Assembly (NCBI GenBank): GCA_038213835.1 | Contig: JBBQSN010000001.1 | Location: forward strand, 7,013-71,012 | Origin: JBBQSN01 sp038213835 | GTDB taxonomy: Bacteria; Actinomycetota; Actinomycetes; Actinomycetales; CAWJMD01 | Length of the DNA stretch: 64,000 nucleotides | Direction: 5' to 3' | Part shown: positions 36,019-47,085 of the stretch, one piece after another | Layout of the letters: each line of letters opens with the position of its first letter | How positions within the stretch are numbered: the first letter of the stretch is position 1 | The notes under the pieces: model-generated | What the model was told of the DNA's origin: nothing | The model's database searches: none | What the model saw: only the letters and a program-made list of their open reading frames with translations | Position numbers and translations under genes: made by a program

Positions 36019-36297
36019 ATGAGCACCACGTTCGAGTCCGTCCACACGTCGATGGCCCAGCAGGGCCTCGTCCGTCCCCAGCAGGGCCGACTGCTCGCGG
36101 GGGTGTGCACCGGCCTGGGACAGCGATTCGGCCTCGACCCGTGGCCGGCCCGCCTGCTCTTCCTGCTGGTCCTGCTGGTGCTGCCCGGCAGCCAGCTCGT
36201 CGTCTACGTCGTGCTGTGGATCCTGATGCCGGACCAGCGTCCCGCGGTGGTCACCACGCAGGCACCCCCGGCGCAGCCGACCCCCAAGAGCGTCTGA
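36019..36297 (+). CDS. PspC domain membrane protein
   Basis: A 92-residue protein with a PspC domain: RLLAGVCTGLGQRFGLDPWPARLLF then a hydrophobic helix (about 50-70) with VVYVVLWILMPDQ. The N- and C-termini are hydrophilic and disordered-looking. The ATG at 36019 follows a GAGGAAG site. PspC domains sense membrane stress in phage-shock systems, but no pspA or kinase is beside it. It stands alone between the CoA-transferase and an oxidoreductase gene. Confidence 0.88.
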   Translation: MSTTFESVHTSMAQQGLVRPQQGRLLAGVCTGLGQRFGLDPWPARLLFLLVLLVLPGSQLVVYVVLWILMPDQRPAVVTTQAPPAQPTPKSV

Positions 36298-36367
36298 CGC
36301 CCCCCGGCCGGGTGCCCCGGTGAGAGGCCGCGAAACATCGGGGGGGCCCGCGGGCGTTGGAGCGGAC

Positions 36368-37228
36368 ATGCCCGACCACGGACACGACCTGCTCCTCGGG
36401 ACCTTCCTGACCCCCTCGGCCGACGACCCGCATCGCGTGGTCGACCTCGCGCGGCTCACCGAGCAGTCCGGGCTCGATCTCGTCACGCTGCAGGACCACC
36501 CGTACCAGCCCCGGTTCCTCGACGCCTGGACCCTGCTCTCCTGGATGGCCGCCTCGACCTCTCGGGTGCGGCTGGCGCTGAACGTGGCGAACCTCCCGCT
36601 GCGGCCGCCGGCCGTGCTGGCGCGCAGCGCCGCCAGCCTCGACCTCCTCTCGGGCGGACGGGTCGAGCTCGGGCTGGGCACCGGCGCCTTCTGGGACGCC
36701 ATCGAGGCCAACGGCGGGCCGCGCCGCTCCCCCGGCGAGGCCGTGACCGCGCTGGAGGAGGCGATCGCCGCGATCCGCGCGCTCTGGGCCCCCTCGGGCG
36801 GCGTGCGGCTGGACGGCGAGCACTACCCGCTGCGCGGCGCCAGGGCCGGCCCGGCCCCCGCGCACGACATCGGCATCTGGGTCGGCGCCTACAAGCCTCG
36901 GATGCTGCGCCTGGTGGGTCGGCTGGCAGACGGCTGGCTACCCAGCGCGTCCAACTGCCCGCCGGACCAGCTGCCCGCGATGAACCGGGCGATCGACGAG
37001 GCCGCCGTGGCCGCCGGGCGCGACCCCGCAGCGATCCGCCGGCTCTACAACATCGACGCGTCCTTCGACGCCGACCAGATCGCGGCGCTCGCGCTCGAGG
37101 AGGACGTCAGCGGGTTCGTCCTCGCCGCCGACGACCCGGACGCGGTCCGCCGGTTCGCCGAGGTCGCCGAGGAGGTGCGCGAGACCGTCGCCGCGGCGCG
37201 GGGTCTGGCGGCCACCTCGACCAGCTGA
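36368..37228 (+). CDS. LLM-class flavin-dependent oxidoreductase (probably truncated)
   Basis: A 286-residue luciferase-fold (F420 or FMN) oxidoreductase. The TIM-barrel landmarks include VTLQDHPYQPRFLDAWTLL, LALNVANLPLRPPAVLA, SGGRVELGLGTGAFWD and GIWVGAYKPRMLRLVGRLADGW. The ATG at 36368 is the first that gives a clean start. The reading frame ends at TGA 37226-37228, but beyond it, in the same frame, lie hemerythrin-like blocks. Many relatives carry a C-terminal hemerythrin domain, so this gene may have lost its tail. The barrel itself appears complete. Confidence 0.88.
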   Translation: MPDHGHDLLLGTFLTPSADDPHRVVDLARLTEQSGLDLVTLQDHPYQPRFLDAWTLLSWMAASTSRVRLALNVANLPLRPPAVLARSAASLDLLSGGRVELGLGTGAFWDAIEANGGPRRSPGEAVTALEEAIAAIRALWAPSGGVRLDGEHYPLRGARAGPAPAHDIGIWVGAYKPRMLRLVGRLADGWLPSASNCPPDQLPAMNRAIDEAAVAAGRDPAAIRRLYNIDASFDADQIAALALEEDVSGFVLAADDPDAVRRFAEVAEEVRETVAAARGLAATSTS

Positions 37229-37435
37229 CGCTGGCAGAGCTCCTGGACCCTCGGCGTCTCCCGCCAGTCGTACTGCCGGGTCGTGACCGGGCACCGGGTG
37301 ATCCACGACGTGCTCGAGGGTGTCGACGTCATCTGCCTGCGTGCCGTGGTCGACCTGCTCACCGACACCCTGCTGTCGCACCTGGCGTACGAGGAGCGCG
37401 AGCTGGTGGAGTCGCTGGCGCGGCTGGTTCCGACC
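37229..37435 (+). pseudogene. Decayed hemerythrin (HHE) domain, in frame with the upstream oxidoreductase
   Basis: Directly after the oxidoreductase stop and in the same frame the DNA encodes SSWTLGVSRQSYCRVVT, then HRVIHDVLEGVD, then AVVDLLTDTLLSHLAYEERE and LVESLARL. These are conserved blocks of the hemerythrin-like domain that ends many luciferase-fold oxidoreductases, but the spacers between them are shortened and metal His residues are missing. A single TGA separates it from the intact barrel. No start codon or ribosome site supports independent translation. It is best seen as a remnant formed by internal deletions. Confidence 0.72.
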
Positions 37436-37457
37436 CTCGCCCGAGCTGGTCGAGGAC

Positions 37458-38189
37458 TCACCAGCGCACGGCGGGATCGAGCACCAGCGCACGCAGCTGC
37501 TCCGGGTCGGCCGGCTCGAACGGGTCCCTGGGCCCGGCCTCCGGTGGCAGCGGACCCATCACGTCGACCTGGATGAAGCCGGTGCGGTGCAGCAGCAGGT
37601 ACTGCACGCGCTCGCCCTCGATCCGTAGCTCGAACAGCACCGAACCGTCGTCCTGCGGCTCGCGGTCGCACTCCGTCGGTCGCACGGTGACCTGCGAGCA
37701 CCCCGTCGCGCCCGGGTCGGGAGGTGACGTCAGGTGGGCGGTCGCCAGCATGAAGCCGGGCCCGGTCGTGCCCGCCGAGACGTCGTCGATCGCTCCGGGC
37801 GAGAGCCCGAAGCCCACGTTGTTCCCGTAGCCGACGCTCCAGCGCGCGGTCTCGTCGGACAGCTGCAGCCCGGCCCGCACGATCGCCGCGTCACCGATGG
37901 CGTACATCTGCGTTGCGGGCCGCAGCGCCGTCGTCCGGCTCGGGTCGGGGGTCAGGGTGACCGAGGGCTGGCGCGCCGGCGGGGCCGAGCTCAGCAACGG
38001 GAGCCCGGTCACGAAGAGGGCGACGGCTGCGACCGCGACCACGGCGACCGCGGCACCTCCCGCTCGGCGACGTACGGCGGTGCGACGCCGTCCGCGCCGG
38101 ACGATCTCCTCGACCGGGACCCCGGCACCAGGACGGGCGTCGACGCTCTCGCGGACGCTGCGGACCAGCTGGTCGTCGGACAGGGTCAT
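37458..38189 (-). CDS. Single-pass membrane protein, probable anti-sigma-like partner
   Basis: A 243-residue protein that I do not recognise by family. A cytoplasmic N-terminus (about 1-43) is followed by an Arg-rich patch and a membrane helix (about 51-70), then an extracytoplasmic domain with two Cys residues (ATGCSQVTVRPTECD). The ATG at 38189 overlaps the stop of the upstream sigma-factor gene (ATGA), the classic arrangement for a sigma/anti-sigma pair, and its N-terminal MTLSDDQLVRSVRESV segment is like that of SigE-type partner proteins. No zinc anti-sigma motif is seen, so the regulatory role is inferred from position. Confidence 0.75.
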   Translation of the reverse strand: MTLSDDQLVRSVRESVDARPGAGVPVEEIVRRGRRRTAVRRRAGGAAVAVVAVAAVALFVTGLPLLSSAPPARQPSVTLTPDPSRTTALRPATQMYAIGDAAIVRAGLQLSDETARWSVGYGNNVGFGLSPGAIDDVSAGTTGPGFMLATAHLTSPPDPGATGCSQVTVRPTECDREPQDDGSVLFELRIEGERVQYLLLHRTGFIQVDVMGPLPPEAGPRDPFEPADPEQLRALVLDPAVRW

Positions 38190-38726
38190 CGGGTCACCTC
38201 CGGGGTGCGGGTCGTGCCGTCCTCGGACGAGGCGCCGAGCCGGCCGCGCAGGGCGGCGAGCCCGGCGCTGGTGGTGCTCTTGACGGTTCCCTCGCGGATC
38301 CGCCGCAGCCGCGCGGTGGTGGCGACGTCGAGGTCCTCGACGAACCGCAGCACCAGCACCTGGCGCTGCCGCGGGGGCAGCGAGTCGAGGGCGGCGTTCA
38401 CGTGGTCGCGGTCGACGAGCGACTGCGCGTGGTCGGCGTGCGACCGGTCGCTGCCGGGCGGTGCGGCGGGGTCGGTGCTCACCTCGCGGCGCCAGGGCCG
38501 GCGGGTCGCGTCGATCGCGCACCGCACCAGGATCTGCCGCAGGTACGCCCGCGGGTTGTCGGCCGCGCTGACCCGGCGCCAGCGGGTGTACGCCTTGACC
38601 AGCGCCTCCTGCGCGAGGTCCTGGCCGGCGTGCCCGTCACCGGCCAGTGCCGACCCGACCCTGACGAGCCAGTCGTGGTGGGCCCCGGGCGAACTGCGCG
38701 AAGTCCTCCTCGTCGCTCTGCCTCAA
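38186..38726 (-). pseudogene. SigE-type ECF sigma factor, frameshifted near 38685
   Basis: A TTG at 38726 with a GGGGAGG site starts MRQSDEEDFAQFARG, the typical N-terminus of SigE-family ECF sigma factors. The frame then stops after about 30 codons. In the next frame region 2 continues (AHHDWLVRVGSALAGDGHAG, QDLAQEALVKAYTRW) and region 4 follows with LPPRQRQVLVLRFVEDLDVA, ending at 38186. One missing G in the CGGGGCCC stretch (38681-38689) accounts for the break. The restored protein would be about 180 residues, the normal length. The stop overlaps the next gene by four bases. Real mutation or homopolymer sequence error cannot be told apart here. Confidence 0.82.
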
Positions 38727-38806
38727 CGCGCCTCCCCTCGTCCGGCGACCCTGTCACCCCGATGACGGGACCGGGGGGACGGGAGGTTCAGTCGTGCGCC
38801 CGGACG

Positions 38807-40057
<1,251 letters not shown>

Positions 40058-40083
40058 GGGCGGTCAGCCTAGCCAGGACGCGG

Positions 40084-41481
40084 TCAGCCGAAGACCTCGC
40101 CCAACGCCTTGCCGAGCAGCGCCACGCCGTACCGGGCCTCGTCCTCGCTGACGGTGCAGGGCGGCACGACGTGCACCCGGTTGCCGGCCAGGAACGGCAG
40201 CAGCCCACGCCGCCTGCACGCGCCCATCAGGTCGGTGATCGGCTTGGTCGCCGGACCGGCCGCTGCGTACGGCACCACCGGCTCGCGGGTCTCGCGGTCG
40301 GCGACCAGCTCGACGCCCCAGAACACGCCGGTGCCGCGGACGTCGCCGATCACCTGGTGCTCCTCGGCGAGCGCGTGCAGGGCCGGGCCGAGGACATCGG
40401 TGCCGATCCGCGCGGCGTGCTCGACGATCCCGTCGCGCTCCATCAGCTCGATCGTCGCCACGGCCGCTGCCGCGCCGAGCGGGTGGCCGGAGTAGGTGAG
40501 GCCGCCGGGATAGGGCCGGCTGTCGAAGGTCGCCGCGACCTCGTCCGAGATCGCCACCCCGCCCATCGGGACGTAGCCGGAGTTCACGCCCTTGGCGAAG
40601 GTGACCAGGTCGGGGTCGGCGGCCAGGCCGTCCTGCCCGTCCAGCTGGTAGCCGAACCACCGGCCGGTGCGGCCGAAGCCGGCCATCACCTCGTCCAGCA
40701 CGAGCAGCAGGCCGTGCTCGGTGCACAGCCGCCGCACACCGGCCAGGTAGCCCGCGGGCGGGACCAGGATCCCGGCCGACCCCACGACCGACTCCAGCAC
40801 GACGGCCGCCAGCGTGCTCGGGCCCTCGAGCCGGATCACCTGGTCGAGGTGCGCCAGCGCGCGCTCGCACTCCTGTGCCTGCGTCGTGGCGTCGAACGGC
40901 GAGCGGTACAGGTACGGGCCGAAGAAGTGCGACACCCCGGCCGTCCCGAGGTCGGTGGCCCAGCGTCTGGGCTCGCCCGTCAGCGCCATCGCCGTCGCCG
41001 TGTGGCCGTGGTAGCTGCGGTAGGCCGCCAGCACCTTGTGCTTCCCGGTGTGCAGCCGCGCCATCCGCACGGCGTTCTCGATCGCCTCGGTGCCGCCGTT
41101 CGTGAAGAACACCTTGGTCAGGCGGTCCCCGGGCAGGTGCTCGGTGATGAGCCGCGCGGCCTCGGACCGCACACCGACCGCGTGCTGCGGTGCCGTGGCG
41201 AGCAGCCGGTCAGCCTGGTCCTTGATCGCCTGCACCACCACAGGATGCTGGTGGCCGATGTTGGTGAAGACCAGCTGGGATGAGAAGTCGAGCAGCCGGT
41301 TGCCGTCGCCGTCCCACACCCACGAGCCCTTCCCGCCCGCGAGCACCATCGGGTCGAGTGCGCCCTGCGCCGACCACGAGTGGAAGACGTGTGCGCGGTC
41401 CAGCTCGTAGGCGCGGGCGGCGGCGGCGCGGTCGACCTCAAGGGTCGGTGCGTCGGCCGGCGGTGTGAGGTCGTGGCTCAT
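40084..41481 (-). CDS. Class III PLP-dependent aminotransferase
   Basis: A 465-residue aminotransferase of the omega/class III group. The cofactor lysine is in VTFAKGVNSGY; upstream are the aspartate of LVLDEVMAGFGRTG, the FFTNGGTEAIENAVRMAR phosphate site and YRSYHGHT. GGLTYSGHPLGAAAA is the typical C-terminal lid. Length and motifs resemble taurine/beta-alanine-pyruvate and similar aminotransferases; the donor cannot be specified. The ATG at 41481 gives a normal N-terminus. It is 26 bases before purD and 20 bases after the multicopper oxidase gene on the same strand. Confidence 0.93.
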   Translation of the reverse strand: MSHDLTPPADAPTLEVDRAAAARAYELDRAHVFHSWSAQGALDPMVLAGGKGSWVWDGDGNRLLDFSSQLVFTNIGHQHPVVVQAIKDQADRLLATAPQHAVGVRSEAARLITEHLPGDRLTKVFFTNGGTEAIENAVRMARLHTGKHKVLAAYRSYHGHTATAMALTGEPRRWATDLGTAGVSHFFGPYLYRSPFDATTQAQECERALAHLDQVIRLEGPSTLAAVVLESVVGSAGILVPPAGYLAGVRRLCTEHGLLLVLDEVMAGFGRTGRWFGYQLDGQDGLAADPDLVTFAKGVNSGYVPMGGVAISDEVAATFDSRPYPGGLTYSGHPLGAAAAVATIELMERDGIVEHAARIGTDVLGPALHALAEEHQVIGDVRGTGVFWGVELVADRETREPVVPYAAAGPATKPITDLMGACRRRGLLPFLAGNRVHVVPPCTVSEDEARYGVALLGKALGEVFG

Positions 41482-41500
41482 GAGCGCACCCTACGGGCGG

Positions 41501-43033
41501 TCAGTGGTCGTGCGAGCCCGAAGGCGTCGAAACCGGGGCGAGCGGCGCAGGCGTGCCGGCCTGCTCGCCCGCCGCGACGACGACGAACTGGCCCATCATC
41601 CCCTCGTCCTCGTGCTGCAGGATGTGGCAGTGGAACATGTACGGCACGTTCGGGTCGGTGTGGTCCTCGAACCGCAGCAGCAGCTCCACCTCGACCTGGC
41701 CGGGGAGGAACACGGTGTCCTTGCGGCCCCGCAGGTGCGGAGGCGGCGGACCGCCGTCGTAGGACACCACCTCGAACTGCACGTCGTGGACGTGGAAGCT
41801 GTGCGGGGTGCCGTCCTCGTTGCTCACGACCCACCGCTCGGTGGTCCCGACCTCGACCGTCTCGTCGATCCGATTCATGTCCATCTCCCGGCCGTTGATC
41901 TGCGGCGTGCTGAGCCGGAACTCCCTCGTCACCGAGACCTCGTCGCCGGACAGGTCGTCGAGCGCGACCAGCCGCTCCGGCACCCCGGGCGAGGGACCCA
42001 GCGTGGTCGCCCCACGTAGCTGCAGCACGTCGAACGCGTCGTCGCCGCCGGCGAAGCGCTGCTGGAACGGGTCCCCGGCCACCTTCGTGGGACGGGAGAC
42101 GAGCCGGACCTCCTCCCCCGGGGTCACTGCCACGACCACCTCGGCGCGTTCGCCCGGCGAGAGCACCACGTGGGACATCGGCTCCGGCGCCTCGAGCAGC
42201 CCGCCGTCGGTGGCCACCAGGTCGAACGACCTGTCGTCGTCGAGGGCGAAGTCGAAGACCCGCGAGCCGGACGCGTTCAGCAGCCGCAGCCGTACGTGCT
42301 CGGTGGCCACGTCGAGGTAGGGGGCGACGACGCCGTTGACGACGAGCGTGTCGCCCAGCGTCCCCACCGGGTTGAACACGCCCACGCCCTGGCCCAGCTC
42401 GCCGTTGTCGAGCACCTTGTCCTGCACCACCAGCGGGACGTCGTCGACCCCGTACTCGTCCGGCAGCCCGAGGGCGTCGGAGGCGTCGTCGTCGACGAGG
42501 AACATGCCGGCGAGCCCGCGGTAGACGTGGTCGGCGGTCTCCCCGTGCAGGTGCGGGTGGTACCAGAGGGTCGCGGCCGGCTGGTCGATCGTCCAGGTCG
42601 GAGACCAGGTCTGGCCGACCTCGACCATCTGGTGCGGTCCGCCGTCCATCGCGGCCGGCAGGTGCATGCCGTGCCAGTGCAGGGTGCTGCGCTCGCCGAT
42701 CTCGTTGGTGACGTCCATCCGCACCTGCTCGCCGCGACGGGCTCGCACCGTCGGACCGAGGTAGTCCCCGTTGATCCCGAGGGTCTCGTACTCTTCGCCG
42801 GTGCCGAAGTCGGTGCGACCGCGCTGCATCGTGAGGTCGAACACCCGCACGCCGTCGACCACCTCCGAGTCCGCCAGCGGGGGGACCGGGAGCGGGTTGC
42901 GGAAGTCCACCATGCCGCGCAGGTCGGAGGCGGAGGCCTGCCAGGTCCAGGTCAGCAGCCCGCCGACGGCGAGCAGGGGGACCATGGCGATGGCGGCGAG
43001 CGTGACGAGCACGCGACGGGTGCGTGGGGACAT
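41501..43033 (-). CDS. Multicopper oxidase (CueO/SufI-like)
   Basis: A 510-residue exported oxidase. An N-terminal membrane anchor or signal (about 8-30) has no twin-arginine motif of the strict SRRxFLK type, though RTRR precedes it. Copper ligands are all present: HWHGMH at 119-124, WYHPHLHG at 157-164, HSFHVH, and HCHILQHEDEGMMG near 468-482 with the type-1 Cys-His-Met set. It probably oxidises Cu(I), Mn(II) or phenols outside the cell. The ATG at 43033 has a GAGGAC site; the frame is open to 43213 but those residues lack the signal. No copper-sensor gene is adjacent. It may share a transcript with the aminotransferase. Confidence 0.93.
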   Translation of the reverse strand: MSPRTRRVLVTLAAIAMVPLLAVGGLLTWTWQASASDLRGMVDFRNPLPVPPLADSEVVDGVRVFDLTMQRGRTDFGTGEEYETLGINGDYLGPTVRARRGEQVRMDVTNEIGERSTLHWHGMHLPAAMDGGPHQMVEVGQTWSPTWTIDQPAATLWYHPHLHGETADHVYRGLAGMFLVDDDASDALGLPDEYGVDDVPLVVQDKVLDNGELGQGVGVFNPVGTLGDTLVVNGVVAPYLDVATEHVRLRLLNASGSRVFDFALDDDRSFDLVATDGGLLEAPEPMSHVVLSPGERAEVVVAVTPGEEVRLVSRPTKVAGDPFQQRFAGGDDAFDVLQLRGATTLGPSPGVPERLVALDDLSGDEVSVTREFRLSTPQINGREMDMNRIDETVEVGTTERWVVSNEDGTPHSFHVHDVQFEVVSYDGGPPPPHLRGRKDTVFLPGQVEVELLLRFEDHTDPNVPYMFHCHILQHEDEGMMGQFVVVAAGEQAGTPAPLAPVSTPSGSHDH

Positions 43034-43133
43034 GTCCTCGACGCTAGGCACGGGACCGCCCCGACCCCATCGGGGACGCCCCTGACCCGGCCCGGCACCG
43101 ACCCTGACCGGTGGGAGGGGGCAGACTGGCGCG

Positions 43134-44105
43134 GTGGCCGGGGACGAGTCGCTCGCGGGCGTGCCCCTCACCCACCTCGACGGGGAGCTGTTCGAGGGGG
43201 CGGGCGCCAGCAAGCGCGACCTGGTGACCTACCTCGACGGCGTGCGCGACCGGTTGCTGCCGGTGCTGACCGGCCGGGCACTGTCGGTGGTGCGGGTGCG
43301 GCCCGGTCAGAAGCCGTTCATGCAGAAGAACCTGCCGTCGTACGCGCCGGACTGGGTGCGGCACACCGACATCTGGGCCAACGCCTCCCAGCGCGAGGTG
43401 CGCTACCCGCTCTGCGACGACCGCCGCACGCTGGTGTGGCTCGCGAACCAGCGGGCCGTCGAGTTCCACCCCGCGCTGGCGCCCGCGGAGCAGGACCACG
43501 CCACCCACCTGGTGATCGACCTCGACCCGCCCGCCCGTCTCGACGGCCCGGACGGGTTCGCACTGGCCGCGCGCACGGCCCTGCTCGTGCGCGAGGTGCT
43601 CGACGCCTGCGGGCTCGGCGCAGCGGTGAAGACCAGCGGCGCCAAGGGCGTCCACGTGTTCGTCCCCGTCGACGGCTCGCAGGGGTTCGAGCAGGTCGCG
43701 GCCGCCACCCGGGCGCTGGCGGCACGTACCGAGCGGATCGACCCCGAGCTGGCGACGACGGCGTTCGTGCGGGCAGACCGTGGTGACAAGGTGTTCGTCG
43801 ACTCCACCCGGGCGGGTGGGGCGACCGTCGCCGCCGCGTACAGCCCCCGCGTCCGGCCGGGGTGCCCGGTCTCGTTCCCGCTGGCTTGGGACGACCTGGC
43901 CTCGGTGACCCCTGCCGATCTCACGATCACGACCGCGCTCGGGTTGCTCGGTGACGCCGACCCGTGGGCGGCAGCGATGCCCGAGCCACAACGCCTCCCG
44001 GACGACCTGGTGGCCGAGGGGTTGCAGATCCCGATCGCGCGGGTGCAGGCGATGCACGAGGGCAAGCGCCGCAAGCGGGCGGCCGGACGGGAGCAGACCG
44101 CATGA
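43134..44105 (+). CDS. LigD-type polymerase/primase domain protein
   Basis: A 323-residue stand-alone polymerase domain of the non-homologous end-joining LigD group. Conserved parts are GQKPFMQKNLPSYAPDWVR, LVWLANQRAVEFHP, the metal-binding HLVIDLDPP and KTSGAKGVHVFVP, with VSFPLAWDDL near the end. It adds nucleotides at broken ends, usually with a Ku and a ligase partner; none is in the window. The GTG at 43134 yields the common N-terminus. The stop overlaps the start of the GNAT gene as ATGA. Confidence 0.93.
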   Translation: MAGDESLAGVPLTHLDGELFEGAGASKRDLVTYLDGVRDRLLPVLTGRALSVVRVRPGQKPFMQKNLPSYAPDWVRHTDIWANASQREVRYPLCDDRRTLVWLANQRAVEFHPALAPAEQDHATHLVIDLDPPARLDGPDGFALAARTALLVREVLDACGLGAAVKTSGAKGVHVFVPVDGSQGFEQVAAATRALAARTERIDPELATTAFVRADRGDKVFVDSTRAGGATVAAAYSPRVRPGCPVSFPLAWDDLASVTPADLTITTALGLLGDADPWAAAMPEPQRLPDDLVAEGLQIPIARVQAMHEGKRRKRAAGREQTA

Positions 44106-44689
44106 CCGGGAGCGGTATCGAGGTGCGCCCCGCCACCGCGTTCGCCGACGTGGCGACGATGGTCGGCCCGAAGAAGCCCGGGTCGAGCGTCTGCTGGTGC
44201 CTCAGCCACCGGCTGGACGCGAAGACCAACACCTCGCTCACCGGGCCGGAGCGCGGCGAGTACGTGCGGCGCCTGACTCGGCGCACGGTCGCGCCCGGGG
44301 TGCTGGCCTACGACGGCGACGAGGTGGTCGGGTGGGCTGCGGTCGCCCCCCGCGCCGACCTGCCGTTCGCGCGCTCCCGCAAGATCCCGCACGTCGACGA
44401 CCTGCCGGTCTGGTCGGTCTGGTGCCTGCGGGTGCGGCCCGGGCACCGTGGACGGGGCCTCTCGCACCACCTGCTGGAGGGCGCCGTCGCGTACGCGGCC
44501 GAGCAGGGCGCTCCTGCGGTGGAGGGCTACCCGGTCGACAACCGGGGCGAGAAGGTCGACCTGACGATGGCCTACGTCGGCACCCGGGCCGTGTTCGAGG
44601 CGGCCGGGTTCGTCCTGGCCTCCCGCACCGACGCCGTCTCCGGCGGGTTCCCGCGCGTCGTGATGCGTCGCGCGCTCACCGGCTCCTAG
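44102..44689 (+). CDS. GNAT-family N-acetyltransferase
   Basis: A 195-residue acetyltransferase. The acetyl-CoA binding segment WCLRVRPGHRGRGLSHHLLE carries the RGRG P-loop-like motif A and is followed by YAAEQGAPAVEGYPVDNRG. VGWAAVAPRADLPFARSRKI belongs to a subgroup often annotated as uncharacterised acetyltransferases. The ATG at 44102 overlaps the LigD-polymerase stop, so they are co-translated. The stop overlaps the stop of the convergent oxidoreductase gene by three bases. Substrate unknown. Confidence 0.9.
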   Translation: MTGSGIEVRPATAFADVATMVGPKKPGSSVCWCLSHRLDAKTNTSLTGPERGEYVRRLTRRTVAPGVLAYDGDEVVGWAAVAPRADLPFARSRKIPHVDDLPVWSVWCLRVRPGHRGRGLSHHLLEGAVAYAAEQGAPAVEGYPVDNRGEKVDLTMAYVGTRAVFEAAGFVLASRTDAVSGGFPRVVMRRALTGS

Positions 44690-45684
44690 CCTGCCCACGC
44701 CTCCGCGATGGAGCGGTAGCTCGCGATCCGGCTGGGACGGTCGATCACCGGGGTGACCACGACGACCTCGTCGGCCTGGCTCTGCTCCTGCAGCGTGCGC
44801 AGGCCCTTGGCGACGTCGTCGGGCGAGCCGGTGACCATCCGTCCGTCGTCGCGCGGCAGGACGGCGAACTCTGGCGAGGAGGCCAGTGCCTCGATGTCCT
44901 CGGGCCGCAGCGGCTCGCGCACGCCGCGGCGCAGGTTGGCCATCGTCAGCTTCCAGCCGGCGTCGAACCGGGCCACCGCGGACGGGTCGTCGCTGGCGAA
45001 GGCCAGCACCGAGATCGCGGACCATGGCTCGTCCCGGACGCCGGGGCGGAAGTCGGCACGGTAGGTGCGCAGCGCGTCGACGGCGAGCTCGGGGCTCATG
45101 TGGTGGGCGAAGACCGTCCCCATGCCGTTGAGCGCGGAGAACCGGGTCCCGTAGCCGCTCGACCCGAGGACGAAGACGTCCGGCCGGTCCTGGACCACCG
45201 GGGCCGCGACCAGCGGACTGTACGGGTGACCCTCGGGGAAGCCGTCGCCCAGGAAGGCGAGCAGCTCGGCCACCTGGGACGCGAACTCGCCGGCGACGTC
45301 GACCTGCTGGCCGCGGCGCAGCACGTGCGCGGTGAGCGGGTCGGTGCCGGGGGCTCGCCCGAGGCCGAGGTCGACGCGTCCCGGGCCGATCGCGAGCAGC
45401 GTGCGGAAGGTCTCGGCGACCTTGAACGGGGCGTGGTTCGGCAGCATGATCCCCGCCGCACCGACCCGGATCGTGCGGGTGGCGCCCAGCAGGTGGGCGA
45501 CCAGGATCTCCGGCGCGCTGCACGCCAGGCTGGTCATGTTGTGGTGCTCGGAGACCCAGTACCGGCGGTAGCCCGCCTGCTCGACGGCGCGCGCCACCTC
45601 GGTGGCGCCGGCGATCGAGGCGGAGGGGGACTCGCCGTGCTCGACGCCGACGAAGTCCAGGACGGCCAGGGGGAGGGTGCTCAT
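44686..45684 (-). CDS. LLM-class flavin-dependent oxidoreductase
   Basis: A 332-residue luciferase-fold oxidoreductase of the LuxA-like (bacterial luciferase-related) MsnO8 type. Landmarks are RYWVSEHHNMTSLACSAPE, RTIRVGAAGIMLPNHAP, the GRVDLGLGRAPGTDP segment and VFVLGSSGYGTRFS. The ATG at 45684 gives the expected MSTLPLAVLDF start; ATG at 45717 would add eleven residues and its upstream is equally poor. It ends overlapping the convergent GNAT gene. It shares little with the barrel protein at 36.4 kb beyond the fold. Confidence 0.92.
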   Translation of the reverse strand: MSTLPLAVLDFVGVEHGESPSASIAGATEVARAVEQAGYRRYWVSEHHNMTSLACSAPEILVAHLLGATRTIRVGAAGIMLPNHAPFKVAETFRTLLAIGPGRVDLGLGRAPGTDPLTAHVLRRGQQVDVAGEFASQVAELLAFLGDGFPEGHPYSPLVAAPVVQDRPDVFVLGSSGYGTRFSALNGMGTVFAHHMSPELAVDALRTYRADFRPGVRDEPWSAISVLAFASDDPSAVARFDAGWKLTMANLRRGVREPLRPEDIEALASSPEFAVLPRDDGRMVTGSPDDVAKGLRTLQEQSQADEVVVVTPVIDRPSRIASYRSIAEAWAG

Positions 45685-45736
45685 ACCGGTGCCAACACCG
45701 TGACCCGGCTCAGGCATCCCGTCCGCGCCGACGTGG

Positions 45737-47074
<1,338 letters not shown>

Positions 47075-47085
47075 CTACCGGGCCG

